In this document: in pieces, positions 1-8,357 of the stretch | How positions within the stretch are numbered: the stretch's first letter is position 1 | Layout: each line of letters starts with the position of its first letter | NCBI GenBank assembly: GCA_022483015.1 | Contig: JAKVOB010000001.1 | Coordinates: 1,636,902 to 1,700,901, forward strand | Reading direction: 5' to 3' | Source of the DNA: Atopobiaceae bacterium | GTDB taxonomy: Bacteria; Actinomycetota; Coriobacteriia; Coriobacteriales; Atopobiaceae | DNA: 64,000 nucleotides | Notes under the pieces: generated by a model | The model's database searches: none | Seen by the model: only the letters and a program-made list of their open reading frames with translations | What the model was told of the DNA's origin: nothing | Made by a program: the position numbers and the translations under genes

Positions 1-715
1 AGGGGACGGGGGCAGAGGACTCCTGTCGTGCGGCGCGCCTCGCCTGACGGGCGGCACGACGCGCCTCGACGCTCTCGTCATCGGTGGGCAGAGCAGAGGA
101 GTCCCGAGGCATCCGCCCGGTATAGGGCCTGCCTTGGGGGTAGCCTTGCGTCGATGGCGTCTGAGATGACGATGGGCGACGAGTGCTCCCAGCCATCGTG
201 TCCGATGAGGGACGCTGCCAGGACGACGATGGCGTGACACCATGGCCCTGGTCTCCCGAACCGCGCCAGCCAGCCCCCTGGCTCCCCCTGCCAGGGCGTG
301 AGGTGACCGTCCGGTAACCGGCCGGGTCCGATGCGTTCACGGCCGGCTGATACCTGCTCGAAGCGGTACGCACGGACGAGGCGCCGGTATTGGGAAGCTC
401 ATAGATCGGCTCGTTGGCAGGGGTGTGTGTCGTCCGCCTCCGTGGGGATCCAGAACCGGGGGTCTCCGCATTGAACTCAAATAGGTCCTCAGAGAACTGG
501 TCGATGACCTGTTGGGGGTTCAGCCCGAGGTAGCGAGCATATGACGAGAGCATCCCCTGTGCATAGCCGCTCTTGGGGAGGCTCTGGAAGTCACCCTCCT
601 CGAAGGCCAGGAGGACCTGCTCCTTGATCCTGAGCACGTTCGAGGCCTGGGTAAGCGAGAGGCCAAGCTGCCGCCGCCTTGTGACCAGCAGCTGGCTAAA
701 ACGCGGACGAGACAA
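1..715 (-). CDS. RodZ-type helix-turn-helix protein, partial (3' end beyond window)
   Basis: About 238 codons are visible with no stop; the C-terminus lies outside the window. Residues about 5-75 form a RodZ-like HTH_25 domain: an RRRQLGLSLTQASNVL helix pair, then LAFEEGDFQSLPKSGYAQG and SSYARYLGL. RodZ proteins link this DNA-binding-like fold to MreB and the membrane. After it comes a long linker rich in S, R, P, Q and T, ending in an Arg/Ala-rich stretch; no membrane helix appears in the visible part, so RodZ function is not proven. The start is a TTG at 715, chosen because GGGAGG lies 6 nt upstream, inside the end of ftsK; ftsK stops 1 nt before it, so the genes are probably co-transcribed and coupled. 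Family call firm, exact role uncertain. Confidence 0.75.
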   Translation of the reverse strand, partial: MSRPRFSQLLVTRRRQLGLSLTQASNVLRIKEQVLLAFEEGDFQSLPKSGYAQGMLSSYARYLGLNPQQVIDQFSEDLFEFNAETPGSGSPRRRTTHTPANEPIYELPNTGASSVRTASSRYQPAVNASDPAGYRTVTSRPGRGSQGAGWRGSGDQGHGVTPSSSWQRPSSDTMAGSTRRPSSSQTPSTQGYPQGRPYTGRMPRDSSALPTDDESVEARRAARQARRAARQESSAPVP

Positions 716-716
716 C

Positions 717-3257
717 CTACACCTCCCGGAACTCGGTCTCGGCGGACCTCAGCTCCTCGAGTCCAGCCGCGTCGAGAAGCACCTCTCGTGGCTTGGATCC
801 GTCGGGGGGACCGACGACGCCCTTCTGCTCGAGCATGTCCATGATTCTACCTGCCCTAGCGTACCCCACCTTCAGCCTACGCTGCAGTCCGGATGTCGAA
901 CCGAGTTGAGAGTCCACAACTATCTGCGCTGCCTCCCATACGAGCGGGTCGTCGTCCGAGGCGACCTCATCGGACGTATCCGCCCTCCCTGGGACCACCG
1001 CCGACAGGATCTCGTCATGATACTCCGGCGTGACCTGCTGCTTGATGAACTCGACCGTCTGCTCGATCTCGCTGTCGGAGACGAAGCACCCTTGGGCGCG
1101 GCGCGGGCGCTTGCCACGGAGCTTCACGAGCATGTCTCCGTTGCCCAGGAGGCGTTCGGCGCCGGTCTGGTCGAGGATGATGCGCGAGTTCATGCCATTG
1201 TCGACCGAAAGGGCCACACGATTGTCGATGTTGGCCTTGATGAGGCCCGTGACAACGTCAGCCGAGGGACGCTGCGTTGCGACGACGAGATGAATTCCAG
1301 CAGCCCGGCCGAGCTGGGCGATCCGCACGATCGAGGCCTCGACGTCCTTCCCAGCCACCATCATGAGGTCAGCGAGCTCGTCGATCACGATGACGAAGTA
1401 GGGCATGGCCTTCGGCGGGTTGTCCATGCTATCCCACTTGCCCCCGCTCACGTTCCGGTTGTACGTCTTTATGTCACGTACCCGATAGTGCTCGAAGACC
1501 TTGAGCCTGCGCTCCATCTCGGAGACACCCCACTGGAGCGCGCTCGCAGCCTGGCGAGGCTCGGTCACCACAGGCACATAGAGGTGAGGAAGCCCTGCAT
1601 AGCCGGTGAACTCCACGCGCTTGGGATCGACCATGATGAGCCGCACCTGGTCAGGCGTGGCCCTCATGAGAATTGACATGATGATGGAGTTCAGCATGAC
1701 CGACTTGCCCGATCCCGTGGTACCTGCCACCAGGAGGTGCGGAAGCGTCGCGAGGTCGACGACGATGGGCTTGCCCTCCGAGTCGCGCCCGAAGGCGACG
1801 TCGAGCGGTCCACCCTGCGCATAAGGAAGCACGTCGCCGAGGCAGACGCTCTGCGACTCCTTGTTCGGAATCTCGATGCCCACGAGCGAGGTCCCGGGAA
1901 TGGGAGCGAATATGCGGACGCTCTTGGAGGCGAGCGATAGGGCGATGTCATCCTCGAGGTTCGTGATCTTGCTCACCCGCTCGCCCTCGCCCATGGAGAT
2001 CTTGAACGTGGTGACACGAGGACCAGCGACCCAACCGACGACCTTGCTCGCGAGGCCGAACTCCTCGAGGGTGCCCTGGAGCCGGTTTGCGACCGCCTGG
2101 AGCTCAGACTGCGAGGATGCCGACGTTGCCGAGTTGGGGTTCGAGTCGAGAATCGACAAGGGTGGGAGCTCGAGGTCGGAGCTTGCGTCGCCGGGACGCT
2201 TGAGGTCCTTGGGCGAGCCCGCCTTGATGTCCTTCTCCCCCCTCTTCCCACGAGGATGTGCGCGTTTGGTCGTACGCTTGGCCCCTGACTCGAGGAACTC
2301 GGGAACCGATCCACGGGTGGCATCCTGGCCATCGTCCTCGGGGACGGCCACCTCCTGTACGACCGCGGGCACTGGCTTGGGCGCCTCGGTCGCCGCCTTG
2401 CGTGCCCTACCTGACTTGCCAGGCTTCCTTGAGGCGCCTCGTTTCAGCACGCTGGTCTGACGGGCCCCGATATAGGTGGTGACGGCGTTACCGTCACCGT
2501 CGAGCAGGGACGCCTGAGCCGGATTGGCGACGGGTGGGACCTGCTCCACCTCATCAATTCCATCCGTGGGACGCACACGAGAGCGCGAGCGCAGCGAGGG
2601 GAACCTCCTGCGGTCCCGCATCGTGTCGGACCCATCCTCGGCATCCCGTACCTGCTGGGCACGATGGGAGTTCAGAGACCTCCTTACCTTGAGGACGAGG
2701 TCGGAGATCGAGAATCCGCAGACGATGACGCCTGCGATGATGAGTCCTGCCAGTATCACGTCGCCCACGACCGTGCCCACGAGCCTCACGAGCACCCAGG
2801 CGATGCCTGCACCGACATAGCCGCCCGAGGCCGCAAGGACGGACTCCTGGAAGAGCGAGTCAGGCATGAGCTCCACACCTGGCACGTTGAGCGAGAGGAG
2901 TGCCAGGACGGCGAGCACGACCATGGAGAGCCCGACTGCCGCGCGGGCGGAGATGGGCTTCTCGGAACGCACGAAGAACGTGAGCGAGAAGAGGAACAAC
3001 GCGATAGGCACGAGCAAGGCACCTGATCCGAAGCCCATGGTGAGTCCGACCGAGCAGGCATGCGTCACCAAGGCCGAGCTCGGAGAGACAAGCGAGAGGA
3101 CCATGGCCACCGACAGGACGGCACATGTGACCCCGGCAATGTCATTGCGGGCGGTGCCCCCTACGACACGGTCGTCAGACTTCGGCTTTGACGCCGTTCT
3201 CGACTGGCGCGCGCCGTTCTTCTTCTTTGCTGCGTTTTGGGTGCGACTCTTGGGCAT
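717..3257 (-). CDS. ftsK: DNA translocase FtsK/SpoIIIE
   Basis: Membrane-anchored hexameric motor that pumps chromosomal DNA through the closing septum. The 846-residue product has several hydrophobic segments between residues about 40 and 190, a charged low-complexity linker (about 190-380), and the RecA-like motor with Walker A GTTGSGKS at 512-519, Walker B FVIVIDELADLMM near 621-633 and the VVATQRPSADVVTG segment. A winged-helix gamma domain (SGLQRRLKVGYARAGRIMDMLE) near the C-terminus should read KOPS-like sequences. The ATG follows the RNase J stop directly, with GGAGG 5 nt upstream inside the end of the RNase J gene. It is followed by the RodZ-like HTH gene, giving a cell-division/shape context. 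Confidence 0.96.
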   Translation of the reverse strand: MPKSRTQNAAKKKNGARQSRTASKPKSDDRVVGGTARNDIAGVTCAVLSVAMVLSLVSPSSALVTHACSVGLTMGFGSGALLVPIALFLFSLTFFVRSEKPISARAAVGLSMVVLAVLALLSLNVPGVELMPDSLFQESVLAASGGYVGAGIAWVLVRLVGTVVGDVILAGLIIAGVIVCGFSISDLVLKVRRSLNSHRAQQVRDAEDGSDTMRDRRRFPSLRSRSRVRPTDGIDEVEQVPPVANPAQASLLDGDGNAVTTYIGARQTSVLKRGASRKPGKSGRARKAATEAPKPVPAVVQEVAVPEDDGQDATRGSVPEFLESGAKRTTKRAHPRGKRGEKDIKAGSPKDLKRPGDASSDLELPPLSILDSNPNSATSASSQSELQAVANRLQGTLEEFGLASKVVGWVAGPRVTTFKISMGEGERVSKITNLEDDIALSLASKSVRIFAPIPGTSLVGIEIPNKESQSVCLGDVLPYAQGGPLDVAFGRDSEGKPIVVDLATLPHLLVAGTTGSGKSVMLNSIIMSILMRATPDQVRLIMVDPKRVEFTGYAGLPHLYVPVVTEPRQAASALQWGVSEMERRLKVFEHYRVRDIKTYNRNVSGGKWDSMDNPPKAMPYFVIVIDELADLMMVAGKDVEASIVRIAQLGRAAGIHLVVATQRPSADVVTGLIKANIDNRVALSVDNGMNSRIILDQTGAERLLGNGDMLVKLRGKRPRRAQGCFVSDSEIEQTVEFIKQQVTPEYHDEILSAVVPGRADTSDEVASDDDPLVWEAAQIVVDSQLGSTSGLQRRLKVGYARAGRIMDMLEQKGVVGPPDGSKPREVLLDAAGLEELRSAETEFREV

Positions 3258-4922
3258 CTAGACCTCCATCACCACCGGGATGACCATGGGCCTCGTCTGG
3301 GTCTTGTTCCAAAGGAAGTTGGAGAGGCTGTTGCGGACGGCCTTGCGAACCGCATCGGTGCCGCCAGCGGACGAGAAGCTACCAGACTCGACGGTCTTCC
3401 TGATGGCGGCCTCGGCCTCGTCGATGAGGGACTGGTCGTCGGCGAACGAGACGCCTCGGCTCGTGAAGTCGACCTCGTCCACCTTGTGCTTACGCGTGGA
3501 GACCGTGACGACGCAGGTCACGATGCCGTCAGTCGCGAGCTTCTGGCGGTCGCGAAGCACCACGGGGTCGGTGTCGCCGATTCTAAGGCCGTCGACATAG
3601 ACGATGCCGGAGTCGACGGGCTGCCCGAGGGTCACCTTGCCACCGCGCATCTCGAGCGTGTCGCCGTTGTCGCAGATGAAGACATGGTCCTTGGGGATGC
3701 CCATGCTATAGGCGAGCTTCGCATGCGCGCGAAGGTGGACGGCCTCGCCGTGTACCGGCATGAAGTAGGAGGGTCTCGTCATGGCGAGCATGAGCTTGAG
3801 CTCCTCCTGGGAGCCATGGCCCGAGACGTGGACGACGGCGTTGGACTTGTCGTAGATGTCGCAGCCGATCTTGGAGAGCGAGTTGATGATGCCCTGGACG
3901 CTCTTCTCGTTACCAGGCACCGGCGTGGCAGAGATGATGACCGTGTCACTTGCCGTGATGGTGAGCGAGCGATGCTCGCCGTTGGCCATGCGGGCAAGAG
4001 CAGAGAGAGGCTCGCCCTGGCTACCGGTGCAGAGCACGACGATCTTGTTATCGGGAAGGTCATGGACGTCATAGGCGTCGACGATGTCGTTCTCGGAGAT
4101 GTTGAGGTACCCGAGCTCACGGGCGATCTTGGTGTTGGTGAGCATGGAACGTCCCGTCACCACGACCTTGCGGCCCACGGCCGTGCTCGCGTCACAGACT
4201 TGCTGAAGGCGGTGGATATGGCTCGAGAAGGATGCCACGAAGACGCGACCTGGTGCGTTCTTGATGATATGGCGCAGGGCCGCGCCCACGGTCGCCTCGC
4301 TCGGCGTGAAGCCGGGCTTCGTCGCATTGGTGGAGTCCGACATGAGCAGGTCGATGCCTTGCTTGCCGTACTTGTTGATGGCGGCATAGTCGGACCGGAC
4401 CCCGTCGATGGGGGTCTGGTCAAGCTTGAAGTCACCCGTGTGGAGCACCGTCCCCTCAGGGGTCTTGATGAGGACGCCCAGCGCCGCAGGGATGGAGTGC
4501 GTCATCGAGAAGAAGTCGATGGAGAAGGCGCCGAGGTTGACATGGCTGCCATCAGACACCGGACGGAACTTAGGCTGCTTGATGTTGTGCTCGGCAAGCT
4601 TGCCCTCGATGAGTCCGAGGGTGAGCTTGCTCGAGAAGATGGGGACCTTATGCTGCAGGTCCATGAGCAGGTATGGGAGGGCCCCGGTGTGGTCCTCGTG
4701 GCCGTGGGTGATGATGATGCCCCTCAGCTTCTCCTCGTGCTCGAGCACGTAGGTATAGTCAGGGAGCACCAGGTCGATGCCTGGTTGGTCATCGTCAGGG
4801 AACATGAGCCCGGCATCCACGAGTACCATGTCGTTGCCGTACTCGAAGGCCGTCATGTTCTTGCCGATGCCGTCAAGTCCTCCCAGCGGGATGATCTTGA
4901 GTGCTGGTGTCTTCTTTGCCAT
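3258..4922 (-). CDS. rnj: Ribonuclease J
   Basis: Metallo-beta-lactamase/beta-CASP nuclease with 5'-3' exonuclease and endonuclease activity on RNA, central to mRNA turnover and rRNA maturation in bacteria of this kind. The 554-residue length is typical. The zinc-binding HGHEDH motif is at residues 73-78, followed by TGALPYLL; other family signatures are DSTNATKPGF, VSGHGSQEELKLML and FMPVHGE. It heads an operon with ftsK directly downstream. AAAGGA lies about 11 nt upstream of the ATG. A stem-loop at 4950-4974 lies in its leader/promoter region. Whether a second RNase J paralogue exists cannot be seen here. Confidence 0.95.
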   Translation of the reverse strand: MAKKTPALKIIPLGGLDGIGKNMTAFEYGNDMVLVDAGLMFPDDDQPGIDLVLPDYTYVLEHEEKLRGIIITHGHEDHTGALPYLLMDLQHKVPIFSSKLTLGLIEGKLAEHNIKQPKFRPVSDGSHVNLGAFSIDFFSMTHSIPAALGVLIKTPEGTVLHTGDFKLDQTPIDGVRSDYAAINKYGKQGIDLLMSDSTNATKPGFTPSEATVGAALRHIIKNAPGRVFVASFSSHIHRLQQVCDASTAVGRKVVVTGRSMLTNTKIARELGYLNISENDIVDAYDVHDLPDNKIVVLCTGSQGEPLSALARMANGEHRSLTITASDTVIISATPVPGNEKSVQGIINSLSKIGCDIYDKSNAVVHVSGHGSQEELKLMLAMTRPSYFMPVHGEAVHLRAHAKLAYSMGIPKDHVFICDNGDTLEMRGGKVTLGQPVDSGIVYVDGLRIGDTDPVVLRDRQKLATDGIVTCVVTVSTRKHKVDEVDFTSRGVSFADDQSLIDEAEAAIRKTVESGSFSSAGGTDAVRKAVRNSLSNFLWNKTQTRPMVIPVVMEV

Positions 4923-4949
4923 AAGGGCTGATATCCTTTCGATCAGAAC

Positions 4950-4974
4950 ACCTGACGCGCAGCGCGCCTCAGGT
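4950..4974. repeat. Inverted repeat upstream of RNase J
   Basis: ACCTGA (4950-4955) and TCAGGT (4969-4974) are perfect complements, and the GC-rich interior CGCGC..GCGCG can extend the stem. It lies 28-52 nt upstream of the RNase J start, within the 105-bp divergent gap shared with the rescue-factor gene. It could be an operator or a leader stem-loop; RNase J and RNase E genes in other bacteria are often autoregulated through their 5' leaders, but that role here is only inferred. Confidence 0.4.
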
Positions 4975-5027
4975 CGTATACGGTGAAGCTACAGTTGAAA
5001 TCATTGTACTCGATGGGAGGCCCAGCC

Positions 5028-5399
5028 ATGTCCTGCACGAAGGCCGAGTATCGCAGATATGCGTCACTTGCGGACGACGTCCTCACGAGTCAGTGTGCCC
5101 TCTCGGCGTTCCACGCGTCCGGCCCCGGGGGGCAGGGGGTCAACACGAGCGACTCCGCCGTCCGCCTCGTCCACAGGCCCACGGGAATCGTGGTCACCTC
5201 TCGCGAGGAGAGGAGTCAGCTGCTCAACAGGAAGAGAGCGCTTGCGAAGCTCCGAGCACGACTCAGGGTCTTGGGCACGCCCGCCAAGCATCGCACGAAG
5301 ACCAAGCCGAGCAAGGCCTCGCGCCAACGACGTCTCGACGCAAAGCATCGAGACGGCCGCATCAAGCAGATGAGGCGCAAGCCGCACGACGAGGGCTAG
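5028..5399 (+). CDS. arfB: Peptide chain release factor-like rescue hydrolase (ArfB/ICT1 type)
   Basis: A small, 123-residue class I release-factor catalytic domain without codon-recognition domains. The catalytic SGPGGQGVN motif is at residues 31-39 (GGQ 34-36), followed by the family stretch [18 protein letters not shown]; the C-terminus is strongly basic ([20 protein letters not shown]), as in ArfB, where such a tail enters the empty mRNA channel of stalled ribosomes. The expected activity is hydrolysis of peptidyl-tRNA on non-stop ribosomes. I chose the ATG at 5028 because GGGAGG lies 7 nt upstream; an in-frame ATG at 4983 lacks such a site. It is a lone plus-strand gene, divergent from RNase J and convergent with pnp. 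PrfH-like function is a less likely alternative. Confidence 0.85.
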   Translation: MSCTKAEYRRYASLADDVLTSQCALSAFHASGPGGQGVNTSDSAVRLVHRPTGIVVTSREERSQLLNRKRALAKLRARLRVLGTPAKHRTKTKPSKASRQRRLDAKHRDGRIKQMRRKPHDEG

Positions 5400-5401
5400 A
5401 G

Positions 5402-5437
5402 AGCGGCCCCGGCAACCGCATGGTCACCGGGGCCGCT
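5402..5437. terminator. Bidirectional stem-loop terminator between arfB and pnp
   Basis: AGCGGCCCCGG (5402-5412) pairs perfectly with CCGGGGCCGCT (5427-5437) around a 14-nt loop. It sits between two convergent stop codons (arfB ends at 5399, pnp at 5461). There is no long T-run on either side, so it may slow or terminate transcription in both directions or protect 3' ends. Confidence 0.7.
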
Positions 5438-5460
5438 GCGGACACGTTCGTCCCTACGAC

Positions 5461-7722
5461 CTAGCTCTCGTGATGACGGCGGGGTGTGCGCTCGGAGCGT
5501 CCGCCGTTGTCGCCGGGCCTACGGTCATGGCTGTGACCATTGCCGTTCGAGTGGTTGCGGTCATTCCCACGGTGGTCACCACCGCGGTGGTCGTGGCTGC
5601 CGCCATTCGAATGACCGGAGCCGGCAGGTGCCTCGGGCTTGTCGATACGGTCCAGGCTGATCTTGCCCTTCTCGTCGACCTCGAGCACGCGCACGTGGAC
5701 CTCGTCGCCGATGTTGAGGACGTCCTCGACCTTCTCGACGCGGCCCTTGGCCACGCGCGAGATGTGAAGAAGGCCGTCCTTGCCCGGGAGCAGCTCGATG
5801 AAGGCTCCGAAGGGCTGGATGCCGACCACGCGACCGGTGTACTCCTCGCCGACCTCGGGGACCTTGACGATTGCCTTGATGCGCGCCGCGGCCTCGTCGC
5901 CCGCACCATTGGTGCCTGCGATGAAGACGGTACCGTCCTCCTGGATGTCGATCGTGGCACCCGTGTCGTCCTGGATGCCGCGGATGACCTTGCCACCGCT
6001 GCCGATGACGTCGCGGATCTTGTCGGTCGGGATGTTGAGCGTGATGATCTGGGGCGCGTTGGCCTTGGGGGCCTTGCGCGGCTCTGGAATCTTCTCGAGC
6101 ATCTTGCCGAGGATGTAGGCACGGCCCTCGTGGGACTGGTTCATGGCCTGCGTGAGAATCTCGGGCGTGAGGCCCGTGGCCTTGTTGTCCATCTGCATTG
6201 CGGTGATGCCACGCTCGGTACCGGTGACCTTGAAGTCCATGTCACCGAGGAAGTCCTCGAGGCCCTGGATGTCGGACAGGACGACGGTCTTGCCCTCCTC
6301 CTGGATGAGGCCCATGGCGATGCCGGAGACCGGACGCTTGATGGGCACGCCGGCGTCCATGAGGGCAAGGGTGCTACCGCAGGTGGAAGCCATCGAGCTC
6401 GAGCCGTTGGAGCTCATGACCTCGGAGACGACGCGGATGGTGTAGGGGAACTCGTCCTCCGACGGGATCACCGGGAGCAGTGCGCGCTCGGCAAGGTTGC
6501 CGTGCCCGATCTCGCGGCGCTTGGGGCTTCCCATGCGACCGGTCTGACCGGTGCAATAGGGCGGGAAGTTGTAATGGTGGATGTAGCGCTTGCCGTCGAC
6601 GGGCTCGATGGTGTCAAGGCGCTGCCACTCGTTCAGCATGCCGAGCGTTGCGACGGAGAGGACCTGGGTCTGGCCGCGCTGGAAGAGGCCGGAACCATGG
6701 ACCAGGGGCAGGTAGTCGGGGGTCACCGTGATCGGACGGATCTCGTCAGCCACGCGGCCGTCGACGCGCTCGCCGGTCTCGACGACCATGCGGCGCATCG
6801 CGTGCTTCTCGAGGCCCTTGAGCTCGACGGGGATGGCACGCGAGTACTGGAGCTGCTCCTCGGGCGTGAACTCGTCCTTGATCGAGGCCTTGAGAGCCTC
6901 AACCTTGCCGATGCGGCTGAGCTTGTCTGCGTCCTTGAGAGCGGCGCTCATCTCGTCCATGTGAGCGATGACCTTGTCGTGGACATAGGGAATCGGCTCG
7001 TCGAGGACGTAGCTACGCTGCTCGATCTGGCCGTTGGCCTCGACCCACTTGGCGAAGAACTTCTTCTCCTCCTCACAGAAGGCGCCGATGGCCTCCTGGC
7101 CGAAGGCCATGGCAGCGAGCATGTCCTCCTCGGAGATCTCCTGAGCCGAGGCCTCGAGCATCGAGATGAACGTTGAGGTGCCGGCAAGCTCGAGGTCGAG
7201 GTCGGAGGCATCGCGCTCCTCGTACGTCGGGTTCACGATGTACTCGCCGGTCTCGGGGTTACGGCCGATGCGCACGCCAGCGAGAGGACCTTCGTAGGGG
7301 ACTCCACCGACGGTCAGTGCCGAGCTGGCACCCATGATGCACATCATGTCGACGGGGTTCACCTGGTCGGCGACGAGCGAGGTCGCGACGACCTGGACCT
7401 CGTTACGGAACCCATCGGGGAAGCTCGGGCGCAGCGGACGGTCGATCATCCGTGCCGTGAGGGTGGCCTTCTCCGAGGGACGTGCCTCGCGCTTAAGGTA
7501 GCCTCCCGGGATACGGCCGACGGCGTACATCTTCTCGATGAAGTCGACCGTGAGCGGGAAGAAGTCGTAGTCCTTGCGCTCATCGGAGACGACGACGGTG
7601 ACGAGCACCGTGGAGTCGCCCTGCTTGACGAGCACGGCGCCCGTGGCCTGCTCGGCGAGCTCGCCGGCCTCGAGGACATAGTGCTTGCCGTAGAGGTCGA
7701 ACTCGTGGGTAACCTTGGTCAT
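5461..7722 (-). CDS. pnp: Polyribonucleotide nucleotidyltransferase (PNPase)
   Basis: Phosphorolytic 3'-5' exoribonuclease of 753 residues. Domains in order: RNase PH-like 1 (about 1-215), all-alpha linker, RNase PH-like 2 (about 310-545) with the catalytic GDMDFKVTG near 493-501 and ITAMQMDNK near 506-514, KH domain with IGSGGK near 573-578, and S1 domain (about 625-695). The last ~53 residues form a low-complexity Gly/Asn/Arg/His tail with nine histidines, beyond the usual end. The ATG at 7722 was chosen because AGAGG lies 6 nt upstream and MTKVTHEFDL fits the family N-terminus; the reading frame is open for 37 more codons upstream, which lack conserved sequence. It follows rpsO, the classical order. 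Confidence 0.97.
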   Translation of the reverse strand: MTKVTHEFDLYGKHYVLEAGELAEQATGAVLVKQGDSTVLVTVVVSDERKDYDFFPLTVDFIEKMYAVGRIPGGYLKREARPSEKATLTARMIDRPLRPSFPDGFRNEVQVVATSLVADQVNPVDMMCIMGASSALTVGGVPYEGPLAGVRIGRNPETGEYIVNPTYEERDASDLDLELAGTSTFISMLEASAQEISEEDMLAAMAFGQEAIGAFCEEEKKFFAKWVEANGQIEQRSYVLDEPIPYVHDKVIAHMDEMSAALKDADKLSRIGKVEALKASIKDEFTPEEQLQYSRAIPVELKGLEKHAMRRMVVETGERVDGRVADEIRPITVTPDYLPLVHGSGLFQRGQTQVLSVATLGMLNEWQRLDTIEPVDGKRYIHHYNFPPYCTGQTGRMGSPKRREIGHGNLAERALLPVIPSEDEFPYTIRVVSEVMSSNGSSSMASTCGSTLALMDAGVPIKRPVSGIAMGLIQEEGKTVVLSDIQGLEDFLGDMDFKVTGTERGITAMQMDNKATGLTPEILTQAMNQSHEGRAYILGKMLEKIPEPRKAPKANAPQIITLNIPTDKIRDVIGSGGKVIRGIQDDTGATIDIQEDGTVFIAGTNGAGDEAAARIKAIVKVPEVGEEYTGRVVGIQPFGAFIELLPGKDGLLHISRVAKGRVEKVEDVLNIGDEVHVRVLEVDEKGKISLDRIDKPEAPAGSGHSNGGSHDHRGGDHRGNDRNHSNGNGHSHDRRPGDNGGRSERTPRRHHES

Positions 7723-7860
7723 GTTGTTCCTCTTATCTCCGCCTGCCACATTGCAGACGGGCCTCGTGGGGCCTCCCCTGTGCACGGGGACGTATCTGTT
7801 CGGCGCGACGCGTCGCGCTGCCCCGACGTGCATCCCACCGTGGGCGCACGTCTATCTGAA

Positions 7861-7882
7861 GAGGGCGCCCGCAGGCGCCCTC
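7861..7882 (-). terminator. Stem-loop downstream of rpsO
   Basis: GAGGGCGCC (7861-7869) and GGCGCCCTC (7874-7882) form a 9-bp GC-rich stem with a 4-nt loop, starting 11 nt beyond the rpsO stop codon. Read on the minus strand it is followed by TTCAGATAG, not a strong T-run. In E. coli the equivalent position holds a partial terminator and RNase processing site between rpsO and pnp; a similar role is plausible. Confidence 0.65.
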
Positions 7883-7893
7883 ACCGGTCCTAC

Positions 7894-8172
7894 CTACTGG
7901 ATGTTGTCGCGAATCTTGAGTTCCGCGATGAGGCTGCGGTACTCCTCGATGTCGTTCTTCTTGATGTAGCCCAGAAGACGGCGACGCTTGCCGACGAGCA
8001 TGAGGAGTCCACGACGGGTGTGGTAGTCCTTCTTGTGGCTCTTCATGTGCTCGGTGAGCTCGCGAATGCGCTCGGTGAGAAGGGCGACCTGCACGGATGC
8101 AGAGCCGGAGTCCTGCTCGTTCTTGCCGAACTGCTTGATGAGCTCGGCCTTGCGCTCCTTGGTAACGGTCAT
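7894..8172 (-). CDS. rpsO: 30S ribosomal protein S15
   Basis: Primary 16S rRNA-binding protein of the small-subunit platform. The 92-residue product matches the usual ~89 and carries family sequences such as [31 protein letters not shown] and YIKKND. The ATG at 8172 is preceded by GAAAGGTG about 7 nt upstream; the frame stays open further up but without homologous sequence. S15 often represses its own translation through leader RNA; the ~95-nt leader here could serve that, but I could not identify a specific structure. pnp lies downstream beyond a stem-loop. Confidence 0.97.
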   Translation of the reverse strand: MTVTKERKAELIKQFGKNEQDSGSASVQVALLTERIRELTEHMKSHKKDYHTRRGLLMLVGKRRRLLGYIKKNDIEEYRSLIAELKIRDNIQ

Positions 8173-8266
8173 GCTATGACACCTTTCCTCATGGATTCGC
8201 CCCGGACTGGGTGCGCCGTCGGTGTGTGACGTGCGACCAGGTACGGGGTACGGACGAACGAACGAA

Positions 8267-8298
8267 ATCTTAGCACATATTAACTTGGCTCCCGTCAA
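8267..8298 (-). promoter_or_regulatory. Candidate promoter for rpsO
   Basis: On the minus strand TTGACG (8298-8293) is a good -35 and TAAGAT (8272-8267) preceded by TGC is an extended -10. The 20-nt spacer is longer than the 17-18 optimum, so the extended -10 probably dominates. The local sequence is AT-rich compared with its surroundings and sits about 95 nt upstream of the rpsO ATG. Confidence 0.5.
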
Positions 8299-8334
8299 GA
8301 TGGTTTCGTTCCTGTCACAACGCCGGCAACCATC
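8299..8334 (-). terminator. Weak stem-loop downstream of the GT4 genes
   Basis: GATGGTT (8299-8305) and AACCATC (8328-8334) are perfect complements separated by 22 nt. The structure lies just past the stop of the glycosyltransferase gene ending at 8358 and just upstream of the rpsO -35 box, so it could separate the two transcription units. No T-run follows. Confidence 0.3.
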
Positions 8335-8357
8335 AACGTCGCCCGTGCCTCATCGCG

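Noticed and set aside
3237-4931. Plus-strand open frame of about 560 codons antisense to RNase J
   Set aside because: Mirror-frame artefact of high GC; the minus-strand RNase J has all catalytic motifs.
5470-7176. Plus-strand open frame of about 570 codons antisense to pnp
   Set aside because: Same artefact: composition of D, L, V, G, H and no motif, against a full PNPase on the other strand.
7723-7833. N-terminal extension of PNPase
   Set aside because: No homology, and a good ribosome-binding site precedes the ATG at 7722.
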